Positions 33,681-42,838 of a stretch of DNA of 64,000 bases are shown one piece after another. The position numbers were made by a program, and so were the translations under genes. This DNA is from Paracoccaceae bacterium. GTDB lineage: Bacteria; Pseudomonadota; Alphaproteobacteria; Rhodobacterales; Rhodobacteraceae. Numbering within the stretch: position 1 is the stretch's first letter; each line of letters begins with the position of its first letter. The notes beneath the pieces are model-generated. The model did not search any database. It saw only the letters and a program-made list of their open reading frames with translations, and was not told where the DNA came from. Where the stretch lies: positions 16,961-80,960 of the forward strand of contig JALSKC010000026.1 in NCBI GenBank assembly GCA_026989055.1, in the 5' to 3' direction.

Positions 33681-33717
33681 CGGAAACAGCGCAGATCATG
33701 CTCGCATTCTGTTTCCG
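33681..33717. promoter_or_regulatory. Inverted repeat upstream of the 45-codon ORF
   Basis: CGGAAACAG (33681-33689) and CTGTTTCCG (33709-33717) are perfect 9-bp inverted repeats 19 bases apart in AT-richer sequence. It could be a protein-binding dyad, an mRNA hairpin or a weak mutT terminator (TTTCCTTC follows on the plus strand). Confidence 0.4.
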
Positions 33718-33763
33718 TTTCCTTCAGAAAGAGAGCATCTGGGAACTTGGGGGATGAGTTTCT

Positions 33764-33901
33764 ATGCTTCGGACAATCTTGCTGGGCAGCTGCGTTTACG
33801 TTCAGGGCGTCTTCGTGCGCAGGCTGGATGACGGGCGGATCATGGTGCGGGTCGGCGAACGGCTGTTCCAGGGGGCGCCGGTTTCTCCTGCGGGTTCCTG
33901 A
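33764..33901 (+). CDS. Small conserved-looking protein of 45 residues
   Basis: This frame begins MLRTILLGSCVYVQGVFVRR and continues with a DDGRIMVRVGERLF segment to a stop at 33899-33901. The alternating hydrophobic/charged pattern looks like a real beta-rich miniature domain rather than random GC-rich translation, and I believe similar small proteins occur in Rhodobacterales, though I cannot check this. A single Cys lies at position 10. Initiation is supported only by a weak GGATGAG site. It stands alone between mutT and the convergent infB. Function unknown. Confidence 0.6.
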   Translation: MLRTILLGSCVYVQGVFVRRLDDGRIMVRVGERLFQGAPVSPAGS

Positions 33902-34124
33902 AGCCGGACGCCCGCCGTCGCCGCAGCGCCGCCGACAGGCGGAGCGACGGCAGGTCAGGGAACGGATCGCAGAACAGCAGACAGGCGGGAAGCGAGCAGG
34001 GACAGGGGGGCAGGTGCAGCGCATCCGCCCCCTTTGTCGCCCCCTTCGCCGTGCCGGCGCCGACCTGTCGCTGGTGCCGACCGGTCCGCCGGTTCCGCGC
34101 CAGGTTTCCCGCGCCTCGCCGGCC

Positions 34125-34164
34125 CTCACCGGCACCCCCTCACCGGCACCCCCTCACCGGCAAC
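34125..34164. repeat. Tandem 14-bp repeat next to the infB stop codon
   Basis: CTCACCGGCACCCC is repeated at 34125-34138 and 34139-34152, with a partial third copy at 34153-34164 that ends four bases before the infB stop. It is noncoding as far as I can see, and copy number may vary between strains. Confidence 0.85.
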
Positions 34165-34167
34165 GGC

Positions 34168-36693
34168 TCAGTCGAGGCGGCGTTCGACCTCCTCGCGCTC
34201 GAAGATCTCGATGACATCGCCCTTGCGGATGTCGTCGTAGTTCTCGAAGGCCATGCCGCATTCCTGGCCGGACTGCACCTCGGCCACCTCGTCCTTGAAG
34301 CGCTTGAGCGTTTTCAGCGTGCCCTCGTGGATCACCACATTGTCGCGCAGAAGCCGCACCCCGGCCGAGCGGCGGGCCACGCCCTCGGTCACGAGACAGC
34401 CAGCGACCCGGCCGACGCCGGATACACGGAAAACCTCCTTGATCTCGGCATAGCCGATGAAGTTCTCACGCACCTCGGCCGAAAGCAGCCCCGAGGCCGC
34501 CGCCTTCACGTCGTCAACCAGGTCGTAGATCACCGAATAGTAACGGATCTCCACCCCCTTCTGGTTGGCCACCTTGCGCGCGCTGGCATTGGCCCGCACG
34601 TTGAAGCCGATGACCGGCGCGTTCGAGGCCTCGGCCAGGCCGATGTCGGTTTCGGTGATCGCCCCGACACCGGAATGCAGGACCCGCACCCGCACCTCGT
34701 CGTTGCCGATCTTTTCCATCGCCTGGACGATGGCTTCGGCCGACCCCTGAACGTCCGCCTTCACCACGATCGGCAGTTCTGCCACGTTCTCGTCTGCCCT
34801 GGCCTTGGCCATCAGCTGTTCCAGGGTCGCGGCGGCGCCGGCGGCGGCCCGCTTTTCCTTGGCCTTCTCGCGGCGGTATTCGGCGATCTCGCGGGCCTGG
34901 GCCTCGGTCTCGACCACATTGAGCACGTCGCCGGCCTCGGGGGTGCCGTGCAGCCCCAGCACCTCCACCGGAACCGACGGCCCGGCCGACTTCACCCGCT
35001 CGCCCTTGTCGTTGACAAGCGCCCGCACCTTGCCCCACTGCTCGCCGACCACGAAGATGTCACCCTGATGCAGGGTGCCGTTCTGCACCAGAACCGTGGC
35101 CACCGGCCCGCGGCCGACATCGAGCTGGGCCTCGATCACCGCGCCCCGGGCCTCCCGGTCGGGATTGGCCCTGAGGTCGAGCAGTTCGGCCTGCAGGACG
35201 ATCGCCTCCAGCAGCTGGTCGAGCCCGGTGCCGTTGATCGCGGAAACCTCCACGTCCAGAACCTCGCCCGACATCTTCTCGACGATCACCTCGTGCTGCA
35301 GAAGTTCGGTGCGCACCCTGTCCGGGTCGGCCCCCGGGCGGTCGATCTTGTTGATCGCCACGATCAGGGGCACCCCGGCCGCCTTGGCGTGGTTGATGGC
35401 CTCGACCGTCTGCGGCATCACCGAATCATCGGCCGCGACCACCAGAACGACGATATCGGTCACCTGCGCGCCGCGCGCCCGCATCGAGGTAAAGGCGGCG
35501 TGGCCGGGCGTGTCGAGGAAGGTGAGCACGGTGCCGTCGCCGGTTTCCACCTGATAGGCGCCGATATGCTGGGTGATGCCGCCGGCTTCTCCGGCCACGA
35601 CCTTGGTGTTGCGGATCGCATCCAGAAGCGATGTCTTGCCGTGGTCCACATGGCCCATCACGGTGATCACCGGCGGGCGCGGCTTCAGATCCTCGGGGCG
35701 GTCCTCTTCCGTCTTGATGACATCCTCGACATCGGAATCGGAAACCCGGACGACCTTGTGACCGAACTCCTCGACGATGAGCTCGGCGGTATCGGCGTCG
35801 ATCGACTGGTTCTGGGTGACCATCATGCCATTCTGCATCAGCGCCTTGACCACATCGGCCACCCGTTCGGCCATGCGGTTGGCAAGCTCCTGCACCACGA
35901 TGGTTTCGGGCACCTGCACCTCGCGCACCACCTTCTCGCGCGGCTCGCTGCCGCCCAGCGCCTTCTGCCGGGCACGCTCCTGCTTGCGCTTCATCGCGGC
36001 AAGGGAGCGCTGCCGGCCGCCATCGCCGCCGGCCAGCGCCTGGTTCAGCGTCAGCTTGCCCGCGCGCCGGCCGCCGCCGTCGCGCATGGCCTTGCCTTTG
36101 CCGTCGCGCCGCTGTTCGCGCTCGCGTTCCCCCTTGCGCGGGGCCGGGCGCCCCCCGGGGCGCGCTCCGGCCGGCGGCGGCGCGGGGGCGGGGGCCGGCG
36201 CGGAGGCGGGGGCCGGCGCGGAGGCGGGGGCCGGCGCCCTGCGGCCGGCCCCGGCGCGGGATTCTTCCTGCTTGCGGGCTTCTTCTTCCGCCTTCCGGCG
36301 AGCCAGTTCCTGACGCTCACGCGCCTCGCGTTCCCGCGCCTCGGCCTCTTCGCGGCGGCGCTGGCGCTCGCGCTCGCGCTTCAGTTCCTCCTCGCGGCGG
36401 CGGTGCTCTTCCTCTGCCTCGCGGGCCTTGGCCGCCCTGAGTGCCTTCAGCCGACGCTCCATCTCGGCTTCGGAAAGCCCGGCCGGGCGTTTCTTCGGGT
36501 CGCCGCCCGGCGGCGTTCCGGCGGCCGGCTTCACCGCGGCAGACCTGGCCCCCGGCTTGGGAACCACCACGCGCTTGCGCTTGGTCTCGACCACGACATT
36601 CTTCGTCCGGCCGTGGCTGAAGCTCTGCTTCACCTGACCGGACCGGAGGCCGCCACGCAGGCCGAGGGGTTTCTTGCCGTCTGTATCGCTCAT
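34168..36693 (-). CDS. infB: Translation initiation factor IF-2
   Basis: GTPase that brings initiator tRNA to the 30S subunit. The 841 residues start with an IF2 N-terminal domain, then a long charged, low-complexity helix (many Arg/Glu) with an Ala/Pro repeat tract near residues 150-170. The G domain carries [18 protein letters not shown] and NKIDRPGAD, followed by domains II, III and C2 ending [10 protein letters not shown]. Its ATG overlaps the ylxR stop (ATGA). It is the last gene of the rimP-nusA-ylxR-infB operon. Confidence 0.98.
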   Translation of the reverse strand: MSDTDGKKPLGLRGGLRSGQVKQSFSHGRTKNVVVETKRKRVVVPKPGARSAAVKPAAGTPPGGDPKKRPAGLSEAEMERRLKALRAAKAREAEEEHRRREEELKRERERQRRREEAEAREREARERQELARRKAEEEARKQEESRAGAGRRAPAPASAPAPASAPAPAPAPPPAGARPGGRPAPRKGEREREQRRDGKGKAMRDGGGRRAGKLTLNQALAGGDGGRQRSLAAMKRKQERARQKALGGSEPREKVVREVQVPETIVVQELANRMAERVADVVKALMQNGMMVTQNQSIDADTAELIVEEFGHKVVRVSDSDVEDVIKTEEDRPEDLKPRPPVITVMGHVDHGKTSLLDAIRNTKVVAGEAGGITQHIGAYQVETGDGTVLTFLDTPGHAAFTSMRARGAQVTDIVVLVVAADDSVMPQTVEAINHAKAAGVPLIVAINKIDRPGADPDRVRTELLQHEVIVEKMSGEVLDVEVSAINGTGLDQLLEAIVLQAELLDLRANPDREARGAVIEAQLDVGRGPVATVLVQNGTLHQGDIFVVGEQWGKVRALVNDKGERVKSAGPSVPVEVLGLHGTPEAGDVLNVVETEAQAREIAEYRREKAKEKRAAAGAAATLEQLMAKARADENVAELPIVVKADVQGSAEAIVQAMEKIGNDEVRVRVLHSGVGAITETDIGLAEASNAPVIGFNVRANASARKVANQKGVEIRYYSVIYDLVDDVKAAASGLLSAEVRENFIGYAEIKEVFRVSGVGRVAGCLVTEGVARRSAGVRLLRDNVVIHEGTLKTLKRFKDEVAEVQSGQECGMAFENYDDIRKGDVIEIFEREEVERRLD
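36191..36237. repeat. In-frame 18-bp tandem repeat inside infB
   Basis: The unit GGGGCCGGCGCGGAGGCG occurs at 36191-36208 and 36209-36226 with a partial third copy. On the coding strand it encodes alternating Ala/Pro/Ser, extending the linker of IF-2. A change in copy number would keep the frame. Confidence 0.85.
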
Positions 36694-37337
36694 CTCGTCG
36701 TCTTACCTTCCCGGCGGGTCTGCCCGCCGTCAATGCCGCGGAAACCCACAAGCCGCGTAGCATCCTCTACAACACGCGTTGCGAGTCCACCAGCCGCAAG
36801 CGCGCCATGTATCACACTTTCGCGCCCGAATGCCAAACCCAATTCCGCCGAGCCGAGCATCCCGAAGAAGCGCCCGCCCTGCGGCGTCCACAGCTTGCCC
36901 TTGCCACGGGCCGAACCGTCGGCGGCCTGCAGGAGCACCTGCACGCGGCCCTCGGCCAGCCAGCGCTTCACCCGTTCGAAGCCGGCAACCGCACAGCCGG
37001 CCTTGCGCGCGAGCGCCACCAGTTCGACCACCCGGCGCGCCAGCAGCCGCTCCACATCGCCGGGCAGGTCCTCGGGGATCTTCACCGCCGCGCCTGCCGC
37101 TCCCGCCGCTGCTGCCGCGCGCGCGAACAGCCCCCTGCGGATGGCCGTTTCCAGCGCCTGCCGGTCGGCAGAAACCCATATCCCGCGCCCCGGCAGCCGC
37201 CCCAGAACATCCGGGCACAGGGTGCCGTCCGGCCCGATGACGAAGCGGACGAGCTCCTGCCGGGGGCGGCTTCTGCCGGTTGCGATGCACCGCCGCTCGG
37301 GTCCGTTCCGCTCCTGCCTGCGCCCGCCGCGCCCCAT
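36690..37337 (-). CDS. YlxR-family RNA-binding protein with a C-terminal L7Ae-like domain
   Basis: The N-terminal DUF448/YlxR domain shows [19 protein letters not shown] and the [12 protein letters not shown] signature. A second part (about 90-190) with [20 protein letters not shown] resembles the L7Ae/YbxF RNA-binding fold. This two-part arrangement is common in alphaproteobacteria. It has 215 residues. Lying between nusA and infB, it is thought to bind structured RNA during transcription or ribosome work; the role is not established. Confidence 0.88.
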   Translation of the reverse strand: MGRGGRRQERNGPERRCIATGRSRPRQELVRFVIGPDGTLCPDVLGRLPGRGIWVSADRQALETAIRRGLFARAAAAAGAAGAAVKIPEDLPGDVERLLARRVVELVALARKAGCAVAGFERVKRWLAEGRVQVLLQAADGSARGKGKLWTPQGGRFFGMLGSAELGLAFGRESVIHGALAAGGLATRVVEDATRLVGFRGIDGGQTRREGKTTR

Positions 37338-37360
37338 CGGAGAGCCCTCCCGGTGCCGGC

Positions 37361-39061
37361 TCAGGTCCCGCCTCCGGCCCGCCCGGCCCCGGCATCGGCG
37401 TCGGCATCGGCGGCGGCTTCCGCCGCCTCGCCCGTCGCTTCCGCACCCTCCGGCCCGTCCACGCCGGCGGCCGCGTCCCCGTCCGCGCCGTCCGTTTCCA
37501 GATCGGCCGGATCCACCCAGCCCAGCTGCACCCGTGCCGTCATCACCAGATTCTGGGCCTCCTCGAGACTGACATCGAACTTTTCGAGAATGCCCTCGTC
37601 CTTGACCCGCTCGCCGTCCACCGTCGTCCAGCCGCCGGCCAGTTCCCAGTCGGCGCAGGTGGCGAAGTCTTCCAGCGTCTTGATGCCGTCCTCGGCCAGG
37701 GCTTCGAGCATCTGCGGGGTCAGCCCCTCGAAGGCGATCAGGCTGTCCTCCACGCCGAGCGCGCGCGCGCGCTCAAGCGCCTTGCGGTTCTGTTCCTCGA
37801 TGTGATCGCGGGCGCGGGCCTGGAGCTCGGCGGCGGTTTCCTCATCGACTCCGTCGATCACCACCAGCTCTTCGGGATCGACATAGGCGACCTCTTCCAG
37901 CGTGGCAAAGCCTTCGGCCACCAGCAGCTGGGCGAAGAATTCGTCCAGGTCCAGCGTGTCCATGAACAGCCTGGTGCGTTCCTCGAACTCGGCCTGACGG
38001 CGCTTGCTTTCTTCCTCCTCGGTCAGGATGTCGATATCGAGCCCCGTCAGCTGGCTGGCCAGGCGCACGTTCTGCCCGCGCCGGCCGATGGCCAGCGAAA
38101 GCTGCTCCTCGGGCACGACCACCTCGATCTTGCCGGCGTCCTCATCCAGCACGACCTTGGTGACCTCGGCCGGCTGCAGCGCGTTCACCAGGAAGGTGGG
38201 CGCATCCTCGTTCCAGGGGATGATGTCGATCTTCTCGCCCTGAAGCTCGTTCACCACCGCCTGGACGCGCGAGCCGCGCATGCCGACGCAGGCGCCCACA
38301 GGGTCGATCGAGCTGTCGTAGCTGATCACCGCGATCTTGGCGCGCGAGCCCGGGTCGCGGGCAACCGCCTTGATCTCGATGATGCCGTCGTAGATTTCCG
38401 GCACTTCCATCTTGAACAGCTCGGCCATGAATTCCGGCGCGGTGCGCGACAGGAAGATCTGCGGCCCGCGCTGTTCGCGGCGCACTTCCTTGATGTAGCA
38501 GCGGATCCGGTCGTTCGGGCGATAGCTTTCGCGGCCGATCTTTTCGTTGCGCCGCAAGATCGCCTCGCCGGTACCCACATCGACGATGACGTTGCCGTAT
38601 TCCTCGCGCTTGACGATACCGTTGATGATGGTGCCGGCGCGGTCCTTGAATTCCTCGTACTGGCGGTCGCGCTCGGCCTCGCGGATCTTCTGCAGGATCA
38701 CCTGCTTGGCCGACTGCGCGGCGATCCGGCCCATTTCCACCGGCGGCACCTCGTCAACGATGGTATCGCCCACCTTCGGGTCGTCCAGATACTGTTTCGC
38801 CTGCTCCACGGTCAGTTCGGCCTGGTAGTTTTCAAGCTCGTCGTCCGCGACCACGGTGCGCACGCGGGTAAAGGTCGCCCTGCCGGTCTTGCGGTCGATC
38901 GACACGCGAATGTCCATTTCCGCGCCGTAGCGGCTCTTGGCGGCGCGGGCGAGGGATTCCTCCATCGCCTCGATCACCAGCGCCGGGTCGATCATCTTTT
39001 CGCGCGCAACGGCCTCTGCGGTCTGCAGCAGCTCGAGCTGGTTCGCGGATGTGATGGCCAT
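37361..39061 (-). CDS. nusA: Transcription termination/antitermination factor NusA
   Basis: Binds RNA polymerase and nascent RNA, affecting pausing, termination and antitermination. The 566 residues contain the N-terminal polymerase-binding domain, S1 domain (about 135-200), two KH domains ([20 protein letters not shown] near 280) and two C-terminal acidic helix-hairpin-helix repeats, then a Gly/Ala/Asp-rich tail. It is four bases downstream of rimP. In bacteria NusA often regulates its own operon, and a terminator-like hairpin is present in this operon's leader. Confidence 0.97.
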   Translation of the reverse strand: MAITSANQLELLQTAEAVAREKMIDPALVIEAMEESLARAAKSRYGAEMDIRVSIDRKTGRATFTRVRTVVADDELENYQAELTVEQAKQYLDDPKVGDTIVDEVPPVEMGRIAAQSAKQVILQKIREAERDRQYEEFKDRAGTIINGIVKREEYGNVIVDVGTGEAILRRNEKIGRESYRPNDRIRCYIKEVRREQRGPQIFLSRTAPEFMAELFKMEVPEIYDGIIEIKAVARDPGSRAKIAVISYDSSIDPVGACVGMRGSRVQAVVNELQGEKIDIIPWNEDAPTFLVNALQPAEVTKVVLDEDAGKIEVVVPEEQLSLAIGRRGQNVRLASQLTGLDIDILTEEEESKRRQAEFEERTRLFMDTLDLDEFFAQLLVAEGFATLEEVAYVDPEELVVIDGVDEETAAELQARARDHIEEQNRKALERARALGVEDSLIAFEGLTPQMLEALAEDGIKTLEDFATCADWELAGGWTTVDGERVKDEGILEKFDVSLEEAQNLVMTARVQLGWVDPADLETDGADGDAAAGVDGPEGAEATGEAAEAAADADADAGAGRAGGGT

Positions 39062-39065
39062 CTTT

Positions 39066-39638
39066 TCAGTCCTCCTCGGAACCGGGGTCGGTTTCCACTT
39101 CGTCGTATTTATCTTCGTCGATCACGCCGGCGGCCTTGCGCTGGCGCAGCATTTCGCGGATCAGATCGTCGCTCAGAACCAGCTTGGCGTCGCTGAGCCA
39201 GTCGAATTTGAGCCCTATGGTGCCGGCGTCGATGTTCAGCAGCACCTCGTCGCCCTCGACACCGGCCAGCACGCCCTTGAACCGGCGGCGGCCGTCGATC
39301 GGTTCGCCGGTTTCCAGCCTGACCTCGTATCCCTCCCAGGCTTCGAAATCCTTGAGCCGGGTCAGCGGCCGGTCGATGCCGGGGCTCGACACTTCCAGCG
39401 TGTAGTTTTCCTCGATCGGGTCTTCCACATCCAGCACCGCGCCCACCGCGATCGAGATCTCGGCGCAGTCGTCCACCTCGATGCCTCCTCCGGGGCGTTC
39501 GGCCATGATCTGCACCGTGCGGGTCCTGCCGCCCATCAGCCGGATGCGCACCAGTTCGAACCCCATGCTTTCGATCACGGGGCGAACGATGTCGGCAAGG
39601 CGCCGGTCGATCGCGGCTCTGGCGACGAGGTCATTCAT
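39066..39638 (-). CDS. rimP: Ribosome maturation factor RimP
   Basis: Helps late 30S assembly. The 190 residues from [10 protein letters not shown] have the N-terminal alpha/beta domain ([17 protein letters not shown]) and the C-terminal SH3-like domain, with the conserved [10 protein letters not shown] motif. A Met seven codons upstream was rejected because it sits in the leader. First gene of rimP-nusA-ylxR-infB. A promoter (39737-39765) and a hairpin with U-run (39659-39683) precede it. Confidence 0.96.
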   Translation of the reverse strand: MNDLVARAAIDRRLADIVRPVIESMGFELVRIRLMGGRTRTVQIMAERPGGGIEVDDCAEISIAVGAVLDVEDPIEENYTLEVSSPGIDRPLTRLKDFEAWEGYEVRLETGEPIDGRRRFKGVLAGVEGDEVLLNIDAGTIGLKFDWLSDAKLVLSDDLIREMLRQRKAAGVIDEDKYDEVETDPGSEED

Positions 39639-40465
39639 CGGCGGGGGCCTTTCGGGCACAAAAAAACGGGCGCGCGGCCCGTCAGAATTTCCGGTGGAGC
39701 CTCGGGGGTGGAAGCCGACGCGCCGCTGTTGAAAGCGATATAGGGGGGATGGGCGCAGGATGCAAGGCGTAAGTGGCAGAGGCCGTGGCCAGGACCCGCC
39801 CTACAGGGCGGGCGCCGCCCTCGGGACGATCCACGCGGACTGCCTCGGTCCGGTTTTCGCGCCACCGCGAACAGGGCCAGCCCCTTGCCGGGCAGCCATT
39901 CCTCTTCAATCCCGAAGCCGGCGGCGCGAAACTCGGCCAGCAGGGTGCCCCTGTTCAGAAAACTGATCGCCGGCAGGATCCGCAGCGCCCGGCCCAGCAA
40001 AAGGATCGTCCCCGCAGCCGGCGTCCTGCGCAGGCAAGGGGTGGAAGACACCAGCACGCCGCCGGGCCTGAGCAGCTCGAACAGGCGCGCGATCGCCTCG
40101 CGCCGGTTGTCCAGCAGGTGCAGGATGCTCATCGCCAGGATCACGTCGAAACTTTCCGGTGCGGCGTCGAGATCCTCGAGCGAGCCGATCTCGAAGTCGA
40201 TGTTGTCCACCCCGGCCCCGCGGGCCTTGTCGCGGGCGATGGCGATCATGTCCTGCGAAAAATCCACCGCCCGGATGCGGCGCACATGCGGCGCGTGCAG
40301 CACCGCCGCGGTGCCGGTGCCGCAGCCGATTTCGAGCACCTCGCTTTCCGGGGTGAAATATTCGCGGGTCCTTTCCAGCCTGGCCTCCCAGGCGGCGACA
40401 TCGGAAATCCGCAGCCGTTCGTAGCGCCGTGCAACCCGGTTCCAGAACCGCGGCCCCGTGGCCAT
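39635..40465 (-). CDS. Class I SAM-dependent methyltransferase with an unusual C-terminal run-on
   Basis: The first ~205 residues (40465 down to about 39851) are a Rossmann methyltransferase with motif [13 protein letters not shown], acidic RAVDFSQDM and a [10 protein letters not shown] loop. The substrate is unknown. The frame then continues for ~70 Arg/Pro-rich residues through a 7-bp hairpin, the rimP promoter and its leader hairpin, stopping inside the rimP start. That tail is probably not a conserved domain: a one-base frameshift near the end would bring in a TAG in the hairpin. Its ATG overlaps the pip stop (TGATG). Confidence 0.75.
   Translation of the reverse strand: MATGPRFWNRVARRYERLRISDVAAWEARLERTREYFTPESEVLEIGCGTGTAAVLHAPHVRRIRAVDFSQDMIAIARDKARGAGVDNIDFEIGSLEDLDAAPESFDVILAMSILHLLDNRREAIARLFELLRPGGVLVSSTPCLRRTPAAGTILLLGRALRILPAISFLNRGTLLAEFRAAGFGIEEEWLPGKGLALFAVARKPDRGSPRGSSRGRRPPCRAGPGHGLCHLRLASCAHPPYIAFNSGASASTPEAPPEILTGRAPVFLCPKGPRR
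39659..39683 (-). terminator. Intrinsic terminator or attenuator in the rimP-nusA-infB leader
   Basis: On the minus strand ACGGGC-CGCGC-GCCCGT is followed by seven U's (39666-39660). It lies about 50 bases after the predicted rimP start site and about 20 bases before the rimP ATG. Since it is downstream of the promoter, it cannot act solely as the end of the upstream gene and may attenuate the nusA operon. Confidence 0.65.
39737..39765 (-). promoter_or_regulatory. rimP-nusA-ylxR-infB promoter
   Basis: Minus strand TTGCAT (39760-39765), 17 bases, TATATC (39737-39742). Predicted start near 39730, giving a leader of about 92 bases that contains the hairpin at 39659-39683. Confidence 0.6.
39795..39812 (-). 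terminator. 7-bp hairpin after the methyltransferase domain
   Basis: CCCGCCC (39795-39801) and GGGCGGG (39806-39812) pair around TACA. It lies about 40 bases beyond the last conserved methyltransferase codons and includes a TAG in another frame. No U-run. It suggests the upstream transcript was meant to end here. Confidence 0.35.
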
Positions 40466-41457
40466 CAGCGATTGCGGCGGCGCGCGAAGCGGGCGGCGAC
40501 CTCGTCGGTCGCGCGCACGAGTTCACGCGCAATGCCCGGCTCCGACATCGCATGGCCCGCAGCCGCCACCATCCGCAGCCGCGCACCGGGCCAGGCCCGG
40601 TGCAGCCGCCAGGCCGACAGCGGCGGGCAGATCATGTCATGGCGCCCCTGAACGATCACCCCGGGCAGATGCGCGATCCGGCCCATGTCGCGCAGGATCT
40701 GCCCCTCCTCCTCCAGGAAACCGCCGTTGTGGAAGTAGTGATTCTCCAGCCGGGCGAAGGCATGGGCATAGCGCGCCGGCCCGGCCCCGGCCCGGCCGCT
40801 GCCATCGATCGAGGCCAGCGCGTTCTCCCAGGCCGTCCAGGCGCGGGCAAAGCGCATTTCCTGCATCTGGTCGCCGGAAAACAGCCGCCTGTTGTAGGCC
40901 GCGATCAGATCATCGCGCTCCTCCTCGGGCACCATGTCTCGGAACTGGCCCCACAGCTCGGGCCAGAACCGCCCCGCCCCGCCGCCGTAAAACCAGTCAA
41001 GTTCGTCCTGCATCATCAGGAAGACCCCGCGCAGCACCAGGTGCAGCACCCGGTCGGGGTGGGCCTGGGCGTAGATCAGCGCCAGCGTCGCCCCCCAGCT
41101 GCCGCCAAACAGCACCCATTTGCCGATGCCCAGGGTCTTGCGTATCCGCTCCATGTCGGCGACCAGGTGCCAGGTGGTGTTGGCCCGCACCTCCGCATGA
41201 GGGCGCGACAAGCCGCAGCCGCGCTGGTCGAACAGCACGATGCGCCAGCCCTCGGGGTCGAAGTAGCGCCGCATCACCGGGCTGCAGCCGCCGCCGGGAC
41301 CGCCGTGCAGGACGACCACCGGCAGGCCGTCGGGGTTGCCGCACTGCTCCACATACAGGCTGTGCCCGTCGCCGACATCGAGCATGCGCCGATCGAAGGG
41401 GTCCAGCGCCGGGTAGAGGGGGGAAAGACCGGCGGAATGGTCTGCTTTCCTGTCCAT
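40465..41457 (-). CDS. pip: Proline iminopeptidase
   Basis: An alpha/beta hydrolase (peptidase family S33) that removes N-terminal proline. The oxyanion loop HGGPGGGC (51-58) and nucleophile motif GGSWGAT (Ser120) are clear, with the C-terminal His in AAGHAM. It has 330 residues from ATG at 41457. A GTG three codons earlier is open, but it lies in the predicted -10 box, so I prefer the ATG. It is followed with a one-base overlap by the methyltransferase and diverges from ubiG. Confidence 0.93.
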   Translation of the reverse strand: MDRKADHSAGLSPLYPALDPFDRRMLDVGDGHSLYVEQCGNPDGLPVVVLHGGPGGGCSPVMRRYFDPEGWRIVLFDQRGCGLSRPHAEVRANTTWHLVADMERIRKTLGIGKWVLFGGSWGATLALIYAQAHPDRVLHLVLRGVFLMMQDELDWFYGGGAGRFWPELWGQFRDMVPEEERDDLIAAYNRRLFSGDQMQEMRFARAWTAWENALASIDGSGRAGAGPARYAHAFARLENHYFHNGGFLEEEGQILRDMGRIAHLPGVIVQGRHDMICPPLSAWRLHRAWPGARLRMVAAAGHAMSEPGIARELVRATDEVAARFARRRNR

Positions 41458-41464
41458 CGCAAAC

Positions 41465-41470
41465 ACTATA
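41465..41470 (-). promoter_or_regulatory. Predicted -10 box for a near-leaderless pip mRNA
   Basis: TATAGT lies seven bases before the pip ATG, which puts the AUG at about +2. No Shine-Dalgarno sequence fits between. The -35 region (TGGCGG at 17 bases) is weak. Confidence 0.4.
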
Positions 41471-41534
41471 AACCCTGTCGCACGGGGCCGCCACCTGCCG
41501 GGCCCGACTTGCGGATCCCAGATGGAGCCCTGCC

Positions 41535-42326
41535 ATGAACGCCGAAACGAACAGCAGCAGCCCGAACGGCACCGCCCCGCAGGGCAGCGGCCCCGGCAGC
41601 ATCGACCCGGCCGAGGTGGCCAAGTTCGAGGCGATGGCCGCCGAATGGTGGGACCCGGACGGCAAGTTCAGGCCGCTGCACATGCTCAACCCCTGCCGGC
41701 TTGATTACATCACCGCCCAGATTGCCGCCGAGTTCGACCGCGACCTGACCGGGACCCGGCCGTTTGAGGGGCTGCGCCTGCTGGATATCGGCTGTGGCGG
41801 CGGGCTGCTTTCGGAACCGATGGCACGGCTCGGGGCGCAGGTGGTGGGCGCCGATGCGGCGGCCGGGAACATCCCGGTGGCGCAGGTGCATGCGCGCCAG
41901 GCCGGGCTCGAGATCGACTACCGCCACACCACGGCCGAGGCGCTTGCCGCCGCGGGCGAGACCTTCGACGTGGTGCTGAACATGGAGGTGGTCGAACACG
42001 TGGCCGATCCGCCGGCCTTTCTGGCAACCTGCCGGGAGTTGCTGAACCCGGGCGGGCTGATGATCTGTTCCACCATCAACCGGAATCCGAAAAGCTACCT
42101 GATGGCGATCATCGGCGCCGAGGTCGTCATGCGCTGGCTGCCGCGCGGCACCCACGACTGGCGAAAGTTCATCACCCCGGACGAGCTGTATTCCATGCTG
42201 CGCCGGGCCGGGCTGGAGCCGGTGGATCGCGCGGGCTTCGTGTTCAACCCGCTGCGCTGGGAATGGTCGCTTTCAGACAGCGACCTCTCGGTGAACTACG
42301 TCACCGCCAGCATCCGCCCGAGGTGA
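41535..42326 (+). CDS. ubiG: Ubiquinone biosynthesis O-methyltransferase UbiG
   Basis: Performs both O-methylations of the ubiquinone ring (2-polyprenyl-6-hydroxyphenol and 3-demethylubiquinol). The N-terminal signature [20 protein letters not shown], motif [20 protein letters not shown], and the C-terminal [23 protein letters not shown] segment (with [15 protein letters not shown]) are all present. It has 263 residues and a GGAG site. It stands alone, divergent from pip. Confidence 0.96.
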   Translation: MNAETNSSSPNGTAPQGSGPGSIDPAEVAKFEAMAAEWWDPDGKFRPLHMLNPCRLDYITAQIAAEFDRDLTGTRPFEGLRLLDIGCGGGLLSEPMARLGAQVVGADAAAGNIPVAQVHARQAGLEIDYRHTTAEALAAAGETFDVVLNMEVVEHVADPPAFLATCRELLNPGGLMICSTINRNPKSYLMAIIGAEVVMRWLPRGTHDWRKFITPDELYSMLRRAGLEPVDRAGFVFNPLRWEWSLSDSDLSVNYVTASIRPR

Positions 42327-42391
42327 TCCTCCGAGGCGACCCGCCACCGCGCAGCGGGCCGCTGTCGCGCCCGCTTCCTCCGGCCCTTGCC

Positions 42392-42838
42392 TCAGCCCCT
42401 TTCGTCGGCCAGCCGCAACCGCAGCTCCCGCAGCACCGGCAGGGCGGCACGGGCCCGATCCACCCCGATCGCATCGACCACTTCGCGGATCACCGGCGTG
42501 ATTGCGGCAATCGCGGAATCGCGCGCCTGACGGCCCGCAGGGCTGATCGCCACGAACTTGCGGCGGGCATCGTCCCAGTCGGGGCGGATATGCACATGGC
42601 CCGCCATCTCCAGCTTGTGCAACGTGTTCGTCATCGCGCCGCGGGTCACGTTGAAGGTGCGGGCAAGCTGGGCCGGGCTGCGCTCCCTGCGCACATGGGC
42701 AAGGTGGTTGAGCACCGAGAAATGGCTGATCTCCATGCCCTTCGGAAGCGCCCGACCCAGGCGGGCCCGGGCCAGCTGATCGACCATGAAGATCTCGCTG
42801 AACAGCGAGACCGCCAGCGGATCTTCCGCCTCACTCAT
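42392..42838 (-). CDS. MarR-family transcriptional regulator
   Basis: A winged-helix repressor/activator of 148 residues. The DNA-binding segment SPAQLARTFNVTRGAMTNTLHKLEMAGHVHI and the wing with RPDWDDARRKFVAISPAG are typical. Its start overlaps the stop of the carbon-nitrogen hydrolase gene (ATGA), so it ends the comF-grxC-hydrolase-marR run. Target and ligand are unknown; the operon mates do not suggest a specific efflux role. Confidence 0.92.
   Translation of the reverse strand: MSEAEDPLAVSLFSEIFMVDQLARARLGRALPKGMEISHFSVLNHLAHVRRERSPAQLARTFNVTRGAMTNTLHKLEMAGHVHIRPDWDDARRKFVAISPAGRQARDSAIAAITPVIREVVDAIGVDRARAALPVLRELRLRLADERG

Noticed and set aside
34051..37572. 1173-codon open frame on the plus strand
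   Set aside because: It is the complement of infB and ylxR and has no recognisable motif.
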